From NCBI RefSeq assembly GCF_000021985.1, contig NC_011901.1:1240001-1304000 (forward strand): DNA of 64,000 bases. Direction: 5' to 3'. This DNA comes from Thioalkalivibrio sulfidiphilus HL-EbGr7. Its GTDB lineage: Bacteria; Pseudomonadota; Gammaproteobacteria; Ectothiorhodospirales; Ectothiorhodospiraceae. Shown in pieces: positions 8,545 through 18,550 of this stretch. A program made the translations under genes and the position numbers. Numbering within the stretch: the first letter of the stretch is position 1; every line of letters begins with the position of its first letter. Below the pieces are notes generated by a model that ran no database searches, was not told the DNA's origin, and saw nothing but the letters and a program-made list of their open reading frames with translations.

Positions 8545-9426
8545 ATGACGATTACCGCATCCATGGTCAAGGAACTGCGCGAGCGTACCGGCGCAGGCAT
8601 GATGGAATGCAAGAAGGCGCTCGCCGAAACCAACGGTGACATGGAGGCCGCCATCGAACTGATGCGCAAGTCCGGCGCCGCCAAGGCGGACAAGAAGGCC
8701 GGCCGCATCGCTGCCGAGGGGCAGGTGGTGGTGGCCCTGTCCGATGATGCCACCCGTGCCGCCATGGTGGAGGTCAACTGCGAGACCGACTTCGTGGCCA
8801 AGGACGAGAACTTCGAGAAGTTCGCCAACCGGGTCGCCGAGGTGGTGCTGAGCGGCGCGCCCGCCGACGTGTCCGCCCTGATGGCCCAGAACATGGACGG
8901 TGCCAGCGTCGAGGAGACCCGTGCCGCCCTGATCGCCAAGGTGGGCGAGAACGTTCAGGTGCGCCGCTTCGAGCGCCTCGAGGCCGCTGCCGGTGGCACC
9001 CTGGGCTTCTACCGTCACGGCAACCGCATCGGTGTGGCCGTGGAGCTGGAAGGCGGCGACGCCGAACTGGCCAAGGACATCTGCATGCACATCGCCGCCA
9101 GCCGTCCGGTGTGCGTGGACGAGACCCAGGTGCCCCAGGAGCTGCTGGACAAGGAGCGCGAGATCTTCGCCGCCCAGGCCGCCGAGAGCGGCAAGCCTGC
9201 CGAGATCATCGAGAAGATGGTGAGCGGCCGCATCAAGAAGTACCTGGCCGAGATCACCCTGGTGGGCCAGCCCTTCGTGAAGGATCCCGACAAGACCGTC
9301 GGCAAGCTGCTGGAAGGCGCCGGTGCCAAGGTGCGCCGCTTCGTGCGCTACGAGGTGGGCGAGGGCATCGAGAAGAAGACGGAGAACTTCGCCGAAGAGG
9401 TCATGGCCCAGGCCAAGGGCGCTTGA
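8545..9426 (+). CDS. tsf: translation elongation factor Ts
   Basis: 293 residues, standard length. It catalyses GDP release from EF-Tu. The N-terminal UBA-like domain reads [19 protein letters not shown], and the [10 protein letters not shown] motif (about 82-91) that inserts next to the EF-Tu nucleotide pocket is intact. An AGGAG-like site precedes the ATG. It follows rpsB and ends at a strong terminator. Confidence 0.97.
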   Translation: MTITASMVKELRERTGAGMMECKKALAETNGDMEAAIELMRKSGAAKADKKAGRIAAEGQVVVALSDDATRAAMVEVNCETDFVAKDENFEKFANRVAEVVLSGAPADVSALMAQNMDGASVEETRAALIAKVGENVQVRRFERLEAAAGGTLGFYRHGNRIGVAVELEGGDAELAKDICMHIAASRPVCVDETQVPQELLDKEREIFAAQAAESGKPAEIIEKMVSGRIKKYLAEITLVGQPFVKDPDKTVGKLLEGAGAKVRRFVRYEVGEGIEKKTENFAEEVMAQAKGA

Positions 9427-9437
9427 TCAGGAAGACC

Positions 9438-9469
9438 ACGGGGGCGCCAGACGGGGCCCCCGTTTTTTT
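9438..9469 (+). terminator. Rho-independent terminator after tsf
   Basis: Stem ACGGGGGC / GCCCCCGT followed by seven T residues (9463-9469), 11 bp after the tsf stop. It closes the rpsB-tsf unit and separates it from pyrH. Confidence 0.9.
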
Positions 9470-9591
9470 GAGGCAATCCTCGGCGCGCAGGCGGGTGATC
9501 GGCGATCATGGCCCGACCTGCAGTGCACGGATGCCAGGAAAGCTGCAGCACAGACATCCATAAAATCAGGCCACCGAAACCAGGGTAGAAC

Positions 9592-10320
9592 ATGAGCGAA
9601 GAACTCCGTCCCGCATACAAGCGCATCCTTCTCAAGCTCAGTGGTGAGACCCTCATGGGCGACCAGGAATACGGCATCGACCCTCGGGTCATCGGCCGAC
9701 TGGCCCGGGAAGTGACGGAGTTGAGCCGCATCGGTGTGGAAGTGGCCATCGTCATCGGCGGTGGCAATATCTTTCGCGGTGCGGGCCTGGCCGAGGCAGG
9801 CATGGACCGGGTGACCGCCGACCACATGGGCATGCTGGCCACGGTCATGAACGGCCTGGCCATCCAGGACGCCCTGGAGCGGCTCGGCAAGTTCTGCCGC
9901 GTGATGTCCGCCATCAAGATCAACCAGGTGTGCGAGGACTACATCCGCCGCCGCGCCGTGCGCCACCTGGAAAAAGGCCGTATCGTGGTGTTCGCCGCCG
10001 GCACCGGCAGCCCGTTCTTCACCACCGACACCGCCGCCAGCCTGCGCGCCATCGAGATCAACGCCGATATCATGATCAAGGCCACCAAGGTGGATGGCGT
10101 GTATGATTCCGATCCGTTCAAGAATCCGAACGCGGTGCGCTATGAGCGCCTGACCTACGAGGAGGCGCTCAGCAAGCACCTGGGCGTGATGGATGCCACC
10201 GCCCTGGTGATGTGCCGCGACAACAACATCCCGCTGCGCGTGATGAACATCTTCAACGAAGGGGACCTGATGCGGCTCGTCACCGGCGAACCCATCGGCA
10301 CCCTGGTCGAAAGAGGCTGA
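9592..10320 (+). CDS. pyrH: UMP kinase
   Basis: 242 residues, the usual length of bacterial UMP kinase of the amino-acid-kinase fold. It makes UDP from UMP. Motifs: [14 protein letters not shown] at the N-terminus (phosphate loop), [10 protein letters not shown] (about 57-66), and the C-terminal GTLVERG. It starts a transcription unit with frr, 6 bp downstream. Confidence 0.97.
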   Translation: MSEELRPAYKRILLKLSGETLMGDQEYGIDPRVIGRLAREVTELSRIGVEVAIVIGGGNIFRGAGLAEAGMDRVTADHMGMLATVMNGLAIQDALERLGKFCRVMSAIKINQVCEDYIRRRAVRHLEKGRIVVFAAGTGSPFFTTDTAASLRAIEINADIMIKATKVDGVYDSDPFKNPNAVRYERLTYEEALSKHLGVMDATALVMCRDNNIPLRVMNIFNEGDLMRLVTGEPIGTLVERG

Positions 10321-10326
10321 AACCCC

Positions 10327-10884
10327 ATGACTGATTCCATCAAGAAGGACGCCAAGGCCCGCATGGGCAAGAGCATCGAGTCCCTGCGCAACGAACTGGC
10401 GAAGATCCGCACCGGCCGTGCCCACACGAGCCTGCTGGATCACGTGATGGTGGAGTACTACGGCTCCGATGTGCCCATCAGCCAGGTGGCCAACGTGAAC
10501 GTTGAGGATGCCCGCACCCTGACCGTCACCCCCTGGGAGAAGACCATGGTCTCCAAGGTGGAGAAGGCCATCATGACCTCCGACCTGGGCCTGAATCCCT
10601 CCTCCATGGGCACCGTGATCCGCGTGCCCATGCCGGCGCTCACCGAGGAGCGTCGCCGGGACCTGGTGAAGGTGGTGCGCGGTGAGGCGGAGAATGCCCG
10701 CGTGGCCATTCGCAACATCCGTCGCGACGCCAACAACGCGCTCAAGGCCCTGGTCAAGGGCAAGGAGATCTCCGAGGACGATGAGCGCCGCGCCCAGGAC
10801 GAGATCCAGAAACTCACTGACAGCCACATCGAGGAAGTGGACAAGGTGCTCGCCGAGAAGGAAAAGGAACTGATGGAGGTCTGA
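10327..10884 (+). CDS. frr: ribosome recycling factor
   Basis: 185 residues, exactly the family length. It splits post-termination ribosomes with EF-G. Recognised by [19 protein letters not shown], the VTPWEKTMV segment, and the C-terminal long helix [16 protein letters not shown]. It is separated from pyrH by 6 bp. A structured non-coding element begins 3 bp after its stop, where uppS would normally follow. Confidence 0.97.
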   Translation: MTDSIKKDAKARMGKSIESLRNELAKIRTGRAHTSLLDHVMVEYYGSDVPISQVANVNVEDARTLTVTPWEKTMVSKVEKAIMTSDLGLNPSSMGTVIRVPMPALTEERRRDLVKVVRGEAENARVAIRNIRRDANNALKALVKGKEISEDDERRAQDEIQKLTDSHIEEVDKVLAEKEKELMEV

Positions 10885-10887
10885 GAC

Positions 10888-11153
10888 AGTGTCGTGTCCC
10901 GTAAATATCTTGCCATTCAGAGCCCCGCAAAAGCGCCAAGGCAAGGCGCACACCGCAGGGAATGGCCAGGCCCTTGCCAAGGTGTGCAACGCGGCATTGG
11001 CGGTTTTGCGGGGCTCCCTGCGGGCGTGGCTGTGCGGGCGTGTGGCGGTGTTACGCTTGCTTGAAATGGGGGTGGCCATTCCAGCGCAAGCGTGCCTAGC
11101 CACACGCTCGCACAGCCACGCTGAATGGCAAGATATTTATGGGACACGACACT
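10888..11153. mobile_element. 266-bp palindromic element with two internal hairpins between frr and uppS
   Basis: The outer arms 10888-10919 and 11122-11153 (starting AGTGTCGTGTCCC) are reverse complements over 32 bp with one mismatch. Between them lie two more long inverted repeats. One pairs AGCCCCGCAAAA with TTTTGCGGGGCT; the other pairs GCGTGGCTGTGCG with CGCACAGCCACGC. The folded form is a three-way junction. There is no ORF and no clear target duplication. Terminal repeats and lack of coding suggest a non-autonomous transposable element. The ATG at 11139 inside its right arm opens the uppS frame. Confidence 0.7.
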
Positions 11154-11924
11154 AGGCCCCGTCGTTTCGATTCCGTGAGTCCAGCCCCCGCCGACAGCGC
11201 CGTCATCCCCCGGCACGTGGCCATCATCATGGATGGCAACGGCCGCTGGGCGCGCGCGCGCCATCTGCCCCGCACCGAGGGTCATCGCCAGGGCGTGCAT
11301 GCCACCCGCACGGCGGTGCGCTTCTGCGCCGCCCGCGGGGTCCAGGCCCTGACCCTGTTCGCCTTCAGCAGCGAGAACTGGAAGCGCCCCTCCGCCGAGG
11401 TCAACACCCTGATGAGCCTGTTCGTCAGCGCCCTGGAGAAGGAGCTGCCGGAGCTGGTGCAGAACAACATCCGCCTGCGCTTCATCGGCGAGCGCGAGGC
11501 CTTCTCCGACAAGCTCAAACATCGTATCCACGAGGCGGAGGCCGCCACTCGGGACAATACCGGCATGGAGCTGGTGATCGCGGTGAGTTATGGCGGGCGC
11601 TGGGACATCACCGCCGCCGTGCGGTGCCTGGCGGTCGAGGTGGCCGAGGGGCGGCTCGACCCGGCGTCCATCAGTGTCGAGACCCTGGACAGGCAGCTGT
11701 CCACCGCGGGCCTGCCCGACCCGGATCTGTTCATCCGCACCGGCGGCGAGCGTCGCCTGAGCAATTTCCTGCTCTGGCAGCTGGCCTACACGGAGCTCTA
11801 CTTCTGCGACGTGCTCTGGCCCGACTTTGACGAGGACGCGCTGCAGGCGGCCTTCGAATTCTTTGCCGGCCGGGAGCGCCGCTTCGGCCGGACCGGGGAG
11901 CAGGTGAGCCATGAGCGTGCTTAG
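11139..11924 (+). CDS. uppS: undecaprenyl diphosphate synthase (cis-prenyltransferase)
   Basis: 261 residues. It builds the C55 lipid carrier for cell-wall precursors from FPP and IPP. Family motifs: HVAIIMDGNGRWA with the catalytic aspartate D32, FAFSSENWKRP, and RTGGERRLSNFLLWQ near the C-terminus. The ATG at 11139 lies in the terminal repeat of the preceding element and has no ribosome binding site. GTG at 11175 is an alternative that leaves a normal-length protein. The last codons overlap the cdsA start by 14 bp. Confidence 0.93.
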   Translation: MGHDTRPRRFDSVSPAPADSAVIPRHVAIIMDGNGRWARARHLPRTEGHRQGVHATRTAVRFCAARGVQALTLFAFSSENWKRPSAEVNTLMSLFVSALEKELPELVQNNIRLRFIGEREAFSDKLKHRIHEAEAATRDNTGMELVIAVSYGGRWDITAAVRCLAVEVAEGRLDPASISVETLDRQLSTAGLPDPDLFIRTGGERRLSNFLLWQLAYTELYFCDVLWPDFDEDALQAAFEFFAGRERRFGRTGEQVSHERA

Positions 11925-12870
11925 GCAGCGCATCCTGACCGGCCTGGTGCTGGTCGTGGTGGTGTTCGGCAGCATCCTCCTGCTGCCCACCTGGGCCTTT
12001 GCCCTGGGCGTGCTGGCGGTGCTGCTGGGCGGTGCCTGGGAATGGTCTCGTCTGGAACGAGCCATCGCGACCAGAGGGAGCCCGGAGGGTGAGCCCCAGG
12101 GACGGGGCGAACAATGGTCTCGTCTGGAACGAGCCATCGCGACCAGAGGGAGCCCGGAGGGTGAGCCCCAGGGACGGGGCGAACAATGGTCTCGTCTGAC
12201 CGGCAAGGGCGGGCAGGCCGGCCGGCTGGCCTATCTGGGGCTGATCCTGCTGCTCGCGCTGGGGGCGGCGCTCCTGTGGCAGGACGGCTCGGGTCTGTGG
12301 CCGGTGCTGGCCGGTGTGGTATGGTGGGCCGTGGTGCTGGTGCTGCTGGCCATCTATCAGCCCGGCGGTCACCGGCACCCGGTGCTGACCGGCCTGGCAG
12401 GCCTGCTGACCCTGATTCCCGCCGGGCTGGCCCTGGTCATGCTCCACGAGGTGAGTCCGCTCTGGCTGGTGTTCCTGGTGTTCCTGACCTCCACCGCCGA
12501 CAGTGCGGCCTATTTCACCGGCAAGCGTTTCGGGCGCAACAAGCTGGCCCCCCACATCAGCCCCGGCAAGACCCGGGAGGGCCTGTTGGGGGCGCTGGTG
12601 GCCACCGCCCTGCTGGGGCTGGCCGGGGCCTGGTGGTTCCAGGTGCACCCGGGCCTGTGGTTCTACTTCGTGGCCCTGTGCCTGGTGACCGCCCTGCTGT
12701 CCGTGGCGGGCGACCTGTTCGAGAGCCTGGTGAAGCGCGAGGCGGGGGTGAAGGACAGCGGCACCCTGCTGCCGGGTCACGGCGGTGTGCTGGACCGCAT
12801 CGACAGCCTCACGGCCGCCGCACCGGTGTTTCTGCTGGGCCTGGTCTGGGGCAACATCCTGTCCCTGTAA
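11911..12870 (+). CDS. cdsA: phosphatidate cytidylyltransferase with an in-frame tandem insertion
   Basis: 319 residues of hydrophobic, multi-spanning protein that makes CDP-diacylglycerol. The CDS signature is intact in the C-terminal half ([31 protein letters not shown]). After AWEWSRL (about residue 48), where E. coli CdsA runs straight into the next segment, a hydrophilic 24-residue unit ([24 protein letters not shown], shown here split as [12 protein letters not shown] / [12 protein letters not shown]) is repeated twice without breaking the frame. It lies in the loop between early membrane helices and probably does not disturb the active site. Overlaps uppS by 14 bp. Confidence 0.92.
   Translation: MSVLRQRILTGLVLVVVVFGSILLLPTWAFALGVLAVLLGGAWEWSRLERAIATRGSPEGEPQGRGEQWSRLERAIATRGSPEGEPQGRGEQWSRLTGKGGQAGRLAYLGLILLLALGAALLWQDGSGLWPVLAGVVWWAVVLVLLAIYQPGGHRHPVLTGLAGLLTLIPAGLALVMLHEVSPLWLVFLVFLTSTADSAAYFTGKRFGRNKLAPHISPGKTREGLLGALVATALLGLAGAWWFQVHPGLWFYFVALCLVTALLSVAGDLFESLVKREAGVKDSGTLLPGHGGVLDRIDSLTAAAPVFLLGLVWGNILSL
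12041..12198. repeat. 72-bp perfect tandem repeat inside cdsA (family F copies F1a/F1b)
   Basis: Two identical 72-bp units plus a partial third: AATGGTCTCGTCTG occurs at 12041-12054, 12113-12126 and 12185-12198. Removing both units restores the normal CdsA sequence, so AATGGTCTCGTCTG behaves like a 14-bp target duplication around a 58-bp insert. The reverse complement of the insert resembles the GC-rich repeats at 24341-24447 (shared CCCGTCCCTGG and GCGATGRMTCGYTCC motifs). Confidence 0.9.
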
Positions 12871-12961
12871 GCATCACTGTGACGATCACGTTCTCAATGC
12901 GCCACTTCCCGAAAACAGCTCGACGCCCGAACCCGCGCGCGATCCCCGGGTCGGAGGCATC

Positions 12962-14188
12962 ATGACGATGCAAGACGAGCCCGTGCGCCGTGGCGTGACC
13001 ATCCTGGGTTCCACCGGCACCATCGGGGTGAACACCCTGGATGTGCTGGCCAGACACCCGCAGGCCTATCGCGTGGTGGCGCTCACGGCCAATGACAACG
13101 TGGAACGCCTGGCGCAGCAGTGTCGCGACTTCCGGCCCGACTACGCCGTGGTGGTGAGCGCGGACGGCGCCGAACGCCTGGAGCGCGAGCTCGCGGCCGA
13201 AGGACTTCCCACCCGGGTGCTGTGCGGTGCCGAGGCCCTGGTGCAGGTGGCCGCCCTTCCGGAGACCGACTACGTGATGGCGGGCATCGTGGGCGCCGCG
13301 GGCCTGATGCCGACCCTGGCGGCAGCCCGGGCCGGCAAGCGGGTCATGCTGGCCAACAAGGAGGCCCTGGTCATGTCCGGGCAGCTGTTCATGGACGAGA
13401 TCCATGCCAGCGGCGCGGAGCTGCTGCCCATCGACAGTGAGCACAACGCCATCTTCCAGTGTATGCCGGCGGATTTCGCCCGGGGACTCGATCGGGTCGG
13501 CGTGGAGCGCATCCTGCTGACCGCCTCCGGCGGGCCGTTTCGCACCTTAAGCCCCGAGGCCCTGGCCGGTGTGACCCCGGAGCAGGCCTGTGCCCACCCC
13601 AACTGGGTGATGGGCCGCAAGATCTCGGTGGATTCCGCCACCATGATGAACAAGGGCCTGGAGGTGATCGAGGCCTGCTGGCTGTTCGGCACCGGCACCG
13701 AGCGGGTGGAGGTGGTGCTGCATCCCCAGAGCGTGATCCACTCCATGGTTTCCTACAGCGACGGCTCCGTGCTGGCGCAGCTGGGCAATCCGGACATGCG
13801 CACCCCGATCGCCCACGCCCTGGCCTGGCCGGAGCGCATCGCCTCCGGGGTGGCGCCCCTGGACATGGTGGCCATCGCCCGACTGGACTTCGAGCGTCCG
13901 GATCTGGGGCGTTTCCCCTGCCTGCGACTGGCCTACCAGGCCTTCCAGGTGGGCGGTACCGCCACCGCCGTGCTCAACGCCGCCAACGAGGTGGCGGTCG
14001 CGGCCTTCCTGGACAGCCGGCTGGCCTTCACGGACATCGCCAAGGTGATCGAACACAGCCTGGAGCAGGTGAGCACCGGCCCTGCCTCGGACCTGGAACG
14101 GGTGCTCAAGGCCGATGAGGCCGCCCGCCAGGTCGCCCGGGAACGCATTGCGGGCATCGGCGGACTGCGTATGGGACAGGCCTCATGA
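12962..14188 (+). CDS. dxr: 1-deoxy-D-xylulose-5-phosphate reductoisomerase
   Basis: 408 residues from the ATG at 12962, chosen because CGGAGG stands 6 nt upstream; the upstream open frame is not conserved-looking. It carries out the second step of the MEP isoprenoid pathway (DXP to MEP, NADPH). Motifs: NADPH loop [14 protein letters not shown], metal site [14 protein letters not shown], and the flexible active-site lid. ispD and ispF of the same pathway are elsewhere in the window. Overlaps rseP by an ATGA quartet. Confidence 0.97.
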   Translation: MTMQDEPVRRGVTILGSTGTIGVNTLDVLARHPQAYRVVALTANDNVERLAQQCRDFRPDYAVVVSADGAERLERELAAEGLPTRVLCGAEALVQVAALPETDYVMAGIVGAAGLMPTLAAARAGKRVMLANKEALVMSGQLFMDEIHASGAELLPIDSEHNAIFQCMPADFARGLDRVGVERILLTASGGPFRTLSPEALAGVTPEQACAHPNWVMGRKISVDSATMMNKGLEVIEACWLFGTGTERVEVVLHPQSVIHSMVSYSDGSVLAQLGNPDMRTPIAHALAWPERIASGVAPLDMVAIARLDFERPDLGRFPCLRLAYQAFQVGGTATAVLNAANEVAVAAFLDSRLAFTDIAKVIEHSLEQVSTGPASDLERVLKADEAARQVARERIAGIGGLRMGQAS

Positions 14189-15549
14189 GTATCCTGATCA
14201 GCATTGCCGCCTTCGTCGTCGCCATCGGCGTCCTGGTGACCGTGCACGAATACGGCCACTACTGGGTGGCCCGGCGCGCGGGCGTGAAGGTTTTGCGATT
14301 CTCGGTGGGCTTCGGGCGTCCCCTGTGGCGCAGGGTGGCCGGCGCCGATCGCACCGAGTACGTGATTGCCGCCATCCCTCTGGGCGGTTACGTCAAGATG
14401 CTGGACGAGCGCGATCCGGACACGCCGCCGGGCGAGGATCTGTCCCGGGCCTTCAACCGCCAGCCGGTGGGCAAGCGCATCGCCATCGTGGCGGCGGGTC
14501 CGGCCTTCAATTTCCTGTTCGCCATCCTGGCCTACTGGCTGATGTTCATGGTGGGCATCGGCGGCGTGAAGCCGGTGGTGGGCGAGGTGGCACCCGCGTC
14601 CCTGGCCGCCGAGGCGGGCTTCGTCAGTGGCGACCGGCTGATCTCCGTGGCCGATACCGAGACGCCCACCTGGGAACTGGCTTCCCTGGCACTGCTGGAG
14701 CGCAGCCTCGACTCCCAACGGGTGGCCGTGCGGGTGGAGACCGCCGACGGGCGCGAGTTCGTGCGTTGGCTGGACCTGAGCGACACCCGCCGGCTGCTGG
14801 ATGAGGGTCCGCTCCTGGACAAGATCGGCATCACCCCCTGGCGTCCGCGCCTGGACCCGGTGCTGGGCGAGCTGGTCTCCGGCGGGCCGGCAGTCCAGGC
14901 CGGGCTGCAGAGCGGTGACCGGGTGCTTGCGGCGGACGGCGAGCCCGTGCACACCTGGCAGGGCCTGGTGGAGCACATCCAGGCCCGGCCCGACGGCATG
15001 ATGCAGCTGGAGGTGGAGCGCGACGGCAGCCGCCTGCAGGTGGCCGTGCGTACCGGCAGCCGCGAGGACAACGGGCGCATCGTGGGCATCATCGGCGCCT
15101 ATCCCCACGTGGACACCAGCCAGTTCGAGGCCATGCGCACCACGGTGCGTCACGGCCCCGTCGAGTCCTTCGTCAACGGTGTGACTCGCACCTGGGACAT
15201 GACCGTGCTCACCCTGCGGGTGCTCTGGCGCCTGGTGATGGGCGAGGCCTCGGTGAAGAACATCAGCGGGCCCATCAGCATCGCCGAATACGCGGGCGTC
15301 ACCGCCGTGATCGGTGTGGCCGCATTCCTGGGTTTCATGGCCATCGTCAGTATCAGTCTCGGCATCATCAACCTGCTGCCCATCCCCATGCTGGATGGCG
15401 GACACCTGCTCTACTACCTGGTGGAGATCGTCAAGGGCAGCCCCGTCTCGCCCCAGGTGGAGGCCATCGGCCAGCGGGTGGGGCTGGTGATGATCGCGCT
15501 GCTGATGACCCTCGCCTTCTACAACGACATCATGAGAATACTGGGCTGA
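14185..15549 (+). CDS. rseP: RIP metalloprotease RseP (site-2 protease)
   Basis: 454 residues, an inner-membrane zinc protease that cleaves the anti-sigma factor RseA in the envelope stress response. The HEYGH zinc motif sits at 21-25 in the first membrane helix. Two PDZ-like regions follow (about 120-290). The second active-site motif [12 protein letters not shown] (third zinc ligand in LDG) lies in a C-terminal helix. It is coupled to dxr by an ATGA overlap, and bamA begins 8 bp after it, the usual order. Confidence 0.96.
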   Translation: MSILISIAAFVVAIGVLVTVHEYGHYWVARRAGVKVLRFSVGFGRPLWRRVAGADRTEYVIAAIPLGGYVKMLDERDPDTPPGEDLSRAFNRQPVGKRIAIVAAGPAFNFLFAILAYWLMFMVGIGGVKPVVGEVAPASLAAEAGFVSGDRLISVADTETPTWELASLALLERSLDSQRVAVRVETADGREFVRWLDLSDTRRLLDEGPLLDKIGITPWRPRLDPVLGELVSGGPAVQAGLQSGDRVLAADGEPVHTWQGLVEHIQARPDGMMQLEVERDGSRLQVAVRTGSREDNGRIVGIIGAYPHVDTSQFEAMRTTVRHGPVESFVNGVTRTWDMTVLTLRVLWRLVMGEASVKNISGPISIAEYAGVTAVIGVAAFLGFMAIVSISLGIINLLPIPMLDGGHLLYYLVEIVKGSPVSPQVEAIGQRVGLVMIALLMTLAFYNDIMRILG

Positions 15550-15557
15550 ATCTCCCT

Positions 15558-17834
15558 ATGCTGAATCGTCTGAGAGTTGCCGTGGCCGGTGCGCTGCTGG
15601 CTGCCGGCATGGCCCACGGGGCCACCTTCACCATCGAGGACATCGAGGTGGAGGGTCTGGAGCGCATCGCTCCGGGCACGGTGTTCACCAATCTGCCGGT
15701 GCAGGTGGGCGATGCCTTCGACGATGCGCGCAGCGCCGAGGTGGTGCGCGCGCTGTTCCGTACCGGCTTCTTCTCCGACGTCTCCCTGCGTCGCCGCGAC
15801 AACGTGCTGGTGGTGGTGGTCGAGGAGCGTCCCGCCATCAACGAGATCAACATCAGTGGCAACCGTGACATCAAGGACGACGAACTCATGGATGCCCTGC
15901 GCCAGGTGGGCATGGCCCGCGGACGGGTATTCAACCGCACCGTGCTCGAGCGCATGGAGAACGAGCTGCGCCAGCAGTACTACGCCCGCGGCAAGTACAA
16001 CGTGCGTATCGACGTCGAGGTGGAGGAACTGGAACGCAACCGCGTCGACGTGAACATCGACATCGCAGAGGGTCAGGTGGCCAAGATCCGGCGCATCAAC
16101 CTGGTGGGCAACGATGCCTTCGAGGACAGGGAGATCCTGCGTCGTTTCGATTCCGGCATCCCGCGCTGGTACGCCTTCTTCAGCCGCCGGGATCACTACT
16201 CACGCCAGAAGCTCTCCGGTGACCTGGAGACCCTGCGTTCCAAGTACCTGGACAGCGGTTTCGTCAATTTCAACATCGATTCCACCCAGGTGACCCTGAC
16301 CCCGGACCGCAAGGACATCTATGTCACGGTCAACGTGGACGAGGGTGACCAGTACACCATCAGCGACGTGCGCCTCGGTGGCAATCTCATTGTCGACGAG
16401 CAGGAGCTGATGGAGCTGGTCCGGGTCGCGCCGGGGGATGTGTTCTCCCGGGCGCGGATCAATGCATCCGCCGACGCCATCACCCGTCGCCTCGGCGACG
16501 AGGGCTATGCCTTCGCCAACGTCAATCCGATCCCCGAAGTGGATGAGGAGAACCGCACCGTCAGCCTGACCCTGTTCGTGGATCCGGGTCAGCGGGTCTA
16601 CGTGCGGCGCATCAACTTCACCGGCAACGACCGCACCCAGGACGAGGTGTTCCGCCGCGAGATGCGCCAGATGGAAGGCGGCTGGTACTCCACCTCCAAC
16701 GTGGACCGTTCCCGGGTGCGCCTGCAGCGCCTGTCCTTCGTGGAATCGGTGAACGTGGAGACCCGGCGCGTGCCCGGCAGTGACGACCAGGTGGATCTGG
16801 ACATCAGTGTGAAGGAGCGCTTCTCCGGAAGCTTTACCGTGGGCGTGGGCTACGCCCAGAGCGAAGGCGTGCTGTTCAACCTGGGGCTGTCCCAGGAGAA
16901 CTTCATGGGCACCGGTCGGCGCGTGTCGCTGGCCTTCAACAACAGTTCGGTGAACCGCACCTACAGCATCTCCTACCTGAATCCCTACTACACCCTGGAC
17001 GGCATCAGCCGTGGATTCACGCTGTTCTTCCGCGAGACCGATGCCTCCCAGCTGGATATCTCCCGCTATGCCACCAACCGCTACGGCGGCACCCTGACCT
17101 ACGGCATACCGCTCACGGAATTCGACACCTTCCGCTTCAGCCCCGGTTACGAACGCGTCGAGGTGGTGACCACGTCCGGCACCTCCGACGAGGTCTTCGA
17201 TTACATCGCAGACGGCAACACCTTCAATTTCTACACCCTGGAATCCTCGTTTACCCACGACACGCGGGACCGCACGGTGTTCGCCAGCGAGGGCAACCTG
17301 CAGCGGGCGGGGGTGAAGGTGGCCCTGCCGGGCAGCACCGCCGAGTACTTCAAGCTCGATCTGCGCAGCCAGTGGTTCCTGCCCCTGCGCGACAACCTGT
17401 CCATCGGGCTCAACGGCGAGATCAACTACGCCGAACCCTATGGTGACAATGACCGTGTGCCGTTCTTCGAGCATTACTTCGCCGGCGGCTCGCGCTCGGT
17501 GCGCGGCTACCGGGACTTCAGTCTGGGCCCGCAGGATTCCAACAACGACCCGTTCGGCGGCACCTTCCGCGTGGTGACCACCGCCGAGCTGCTGTTCCCG
17601 CCGCCATTCCTGGACGACAGCGGCAACATGCGCATGAGCCTGTTCCTGGATGCGGGTCAGGTCTACCAGAGTTACGAGGCCTTCGATGCGGGCGAGATCC
17701 GCACCTCGGCGGGTATCGGCATGACCTGGTTGTCCCCCGTCGGCGCGTTGACTTTCAGTCTGGCCCAAGCGTTAAATGACAAGCCGGAAGATGACCGGCA
17801 GGTGTTCCAGTTCAGCATCGGCGCGGCGTTCTGA
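15558..17834 (+). CDS. bamA: outer membrane protein assembly factor BamA
   Basis: 758 residues. It inserts beta-barrel proteins into the outer membrane. A signal peptide ends at about AHG22. Five POTRA domains follow (about 23-420), then a 16-strand barrel. The lid-lock motif VRGY (SVRGYRDFSLGP) is present, and the last residue is phenylalanine, the normal barrel terminus. It stands between rseP and skp, as in most gammaproteobacteria. Confidence 0.97.
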   Translation: MLNRLRVAVAGALLAAGMAHGATFTIEDIEVEGLERIAPGTVFTNLPVQVGDAFDDARSAEVVRALFRTGFFSDVSLRRRDNVLVVVVEERPAINEINISGNRDIKDDELMDALRQVGMARGRVFNRTVLERMENELRQQYYARGKYNVRIDVEVEELERNRVDVNIDIAEGQVAKIRRINLVGNDAFEDREILRRFDSGIPRWYAFFSRRDHYSRQKLSGDLETLRSKYLDSGFVNFNIDSTQVTLTPDRKDIYVTVNVDEGDQYTISDVRLGGNLIVDEQELMELVRVAPGDVFSRARINASADAITRRLGDEGYAFANVNPIPEVDEENRTVSLTLFVDPGQRVYVRRINFTGNDRTQDEVFRREMRQMEGGWYSTSNVDRSRVRLQRLSFVESVNVETRRVPGSDDQVDLDISVKERFSGSFTVGVGYAQSEGVLFNLGLSQENFMGTGRRVSLAFNNSSVNRTYSISYLNPYYTLDGISRGFTLFFRETDASQLDISRYATNRYGGTLTYGIPLTEFDTFRFSPGYERVEVVTTSGTSDEVFDYIADGNTFNFYTLESSFTHDTRDRTVFASEGNLQRAGVKVALPGSTAEYFKLDLRSQWFLPLRDNLSIGLNGEINYAEPYGDNDRVPFFEHYFAGGSRSVRGYRDFSLGPQDSNNDPFGGTFRVVTTAELLFPPPFLDDSGNMRMSLFLDAGQVYQSYEAFDAGEIRTSAGIGMTWLSPVGALTFSLAQALNDKPEDDRQVFQFSIGAAF

Positions 17835-17969
17835 TGCCGATGCGTGACCGATTTCACTCAGGCTGGTCATCTACGCACGGAATTTAAAGTGCCTCATGCA
17901 GGTCCAAGCTGAGACACGTTACGAACCACCGATCCCCGAAAGGGAAAACGTACTCAATGGAGAGCAGTC

Positions 17970-18503
17970 TTGAAGAGAATGCCCACGATCCTGGTTTCCC
18001 TTATCCTGGCGCTGACCCTGCTCGGCTCTGCCGGCATGGCCCTGGCAGCCGAGGCCAGGGTGGCCTTCGTCAACATCAACTTCATCATGGAGCGTTCGCC
18101 TCAGGCTGAGGCCGCCCTCAGTGCACTGGAGAAGGAATTCTCGCCCCGTGACGCGGAACTGGTGGCCGAGCGCGACGCCCTGCGCCAGATGCAGGAGCGC
18201 CTGGAGCGTGATGCCGATGTCATGGGTGCCGAACAGCGCGCCGAACTGGAGCGCAATTTCCGCAACCGTTCCCGCGAGTTCAAGCGTGCCCAGGACATGT
18301 TCAGCGAGGACCTGAACGTGCGTCGCAACGAGGAACTGGGTCGGCTGCAGCGCCTGGTCCAGAACGTGATCCTGGAGATCGCCCAGCAGGAACGCTATGA
18401 CCTGGTGCTGACCGAGCGCAACGTGCTGTTTGCCAGCGAACGCATCAACATCACCGACAAGGTGCTGGAGCGCTTGCGCCAGCAGGGCCAGGGCGGTCGC
18501 TGA
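17970..18503 (+). CDS. skp: periplasmic chaperone Skp/OmpH family
   Basis: 177 residues. It carries unfolded outer-membrane proteins across the periplasm to BamA. A signal peptide (MKRMPTILVSLILALTLLGS, cleavage near ALA-AEA) is followed by VAFVNINFIM and a long charged helical region (about 55-135) that forms the tentacles. TTG at 17970 is preferred as start because GGAGAG lies 7 nt upstream; ATG at 17979 is the alternative. It sits between bamA and lpxD. Confidence 0.9.
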   Translation: MKRMPTILVSLILALTLLGSAGMALAAEARVAFVNINFIMERSPQAEAALSALEKEFSPRDAELVAERDALRQMQERLERDADVMGAEQRAELERNFRNRSREFKRAQDMFSEDLNVRRNEELGRLQRLVQNVILEIAQQERYDLVLTERNVLFASERINITDKVLERLRQQGQGGR

Positions 18504-18550
18504 TCCGGCGGCCGCGTGCCTGACAGGTTTCGAGCAGGCATCCGAGCGAC

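Noticed and set aside
12785-12961. Extended N-terminus of dxr from 12785
   Set aside because: The extra 59 codons overlap the end of cdsA in another frame; a strong CGGAGG site fixes the start at 12962.
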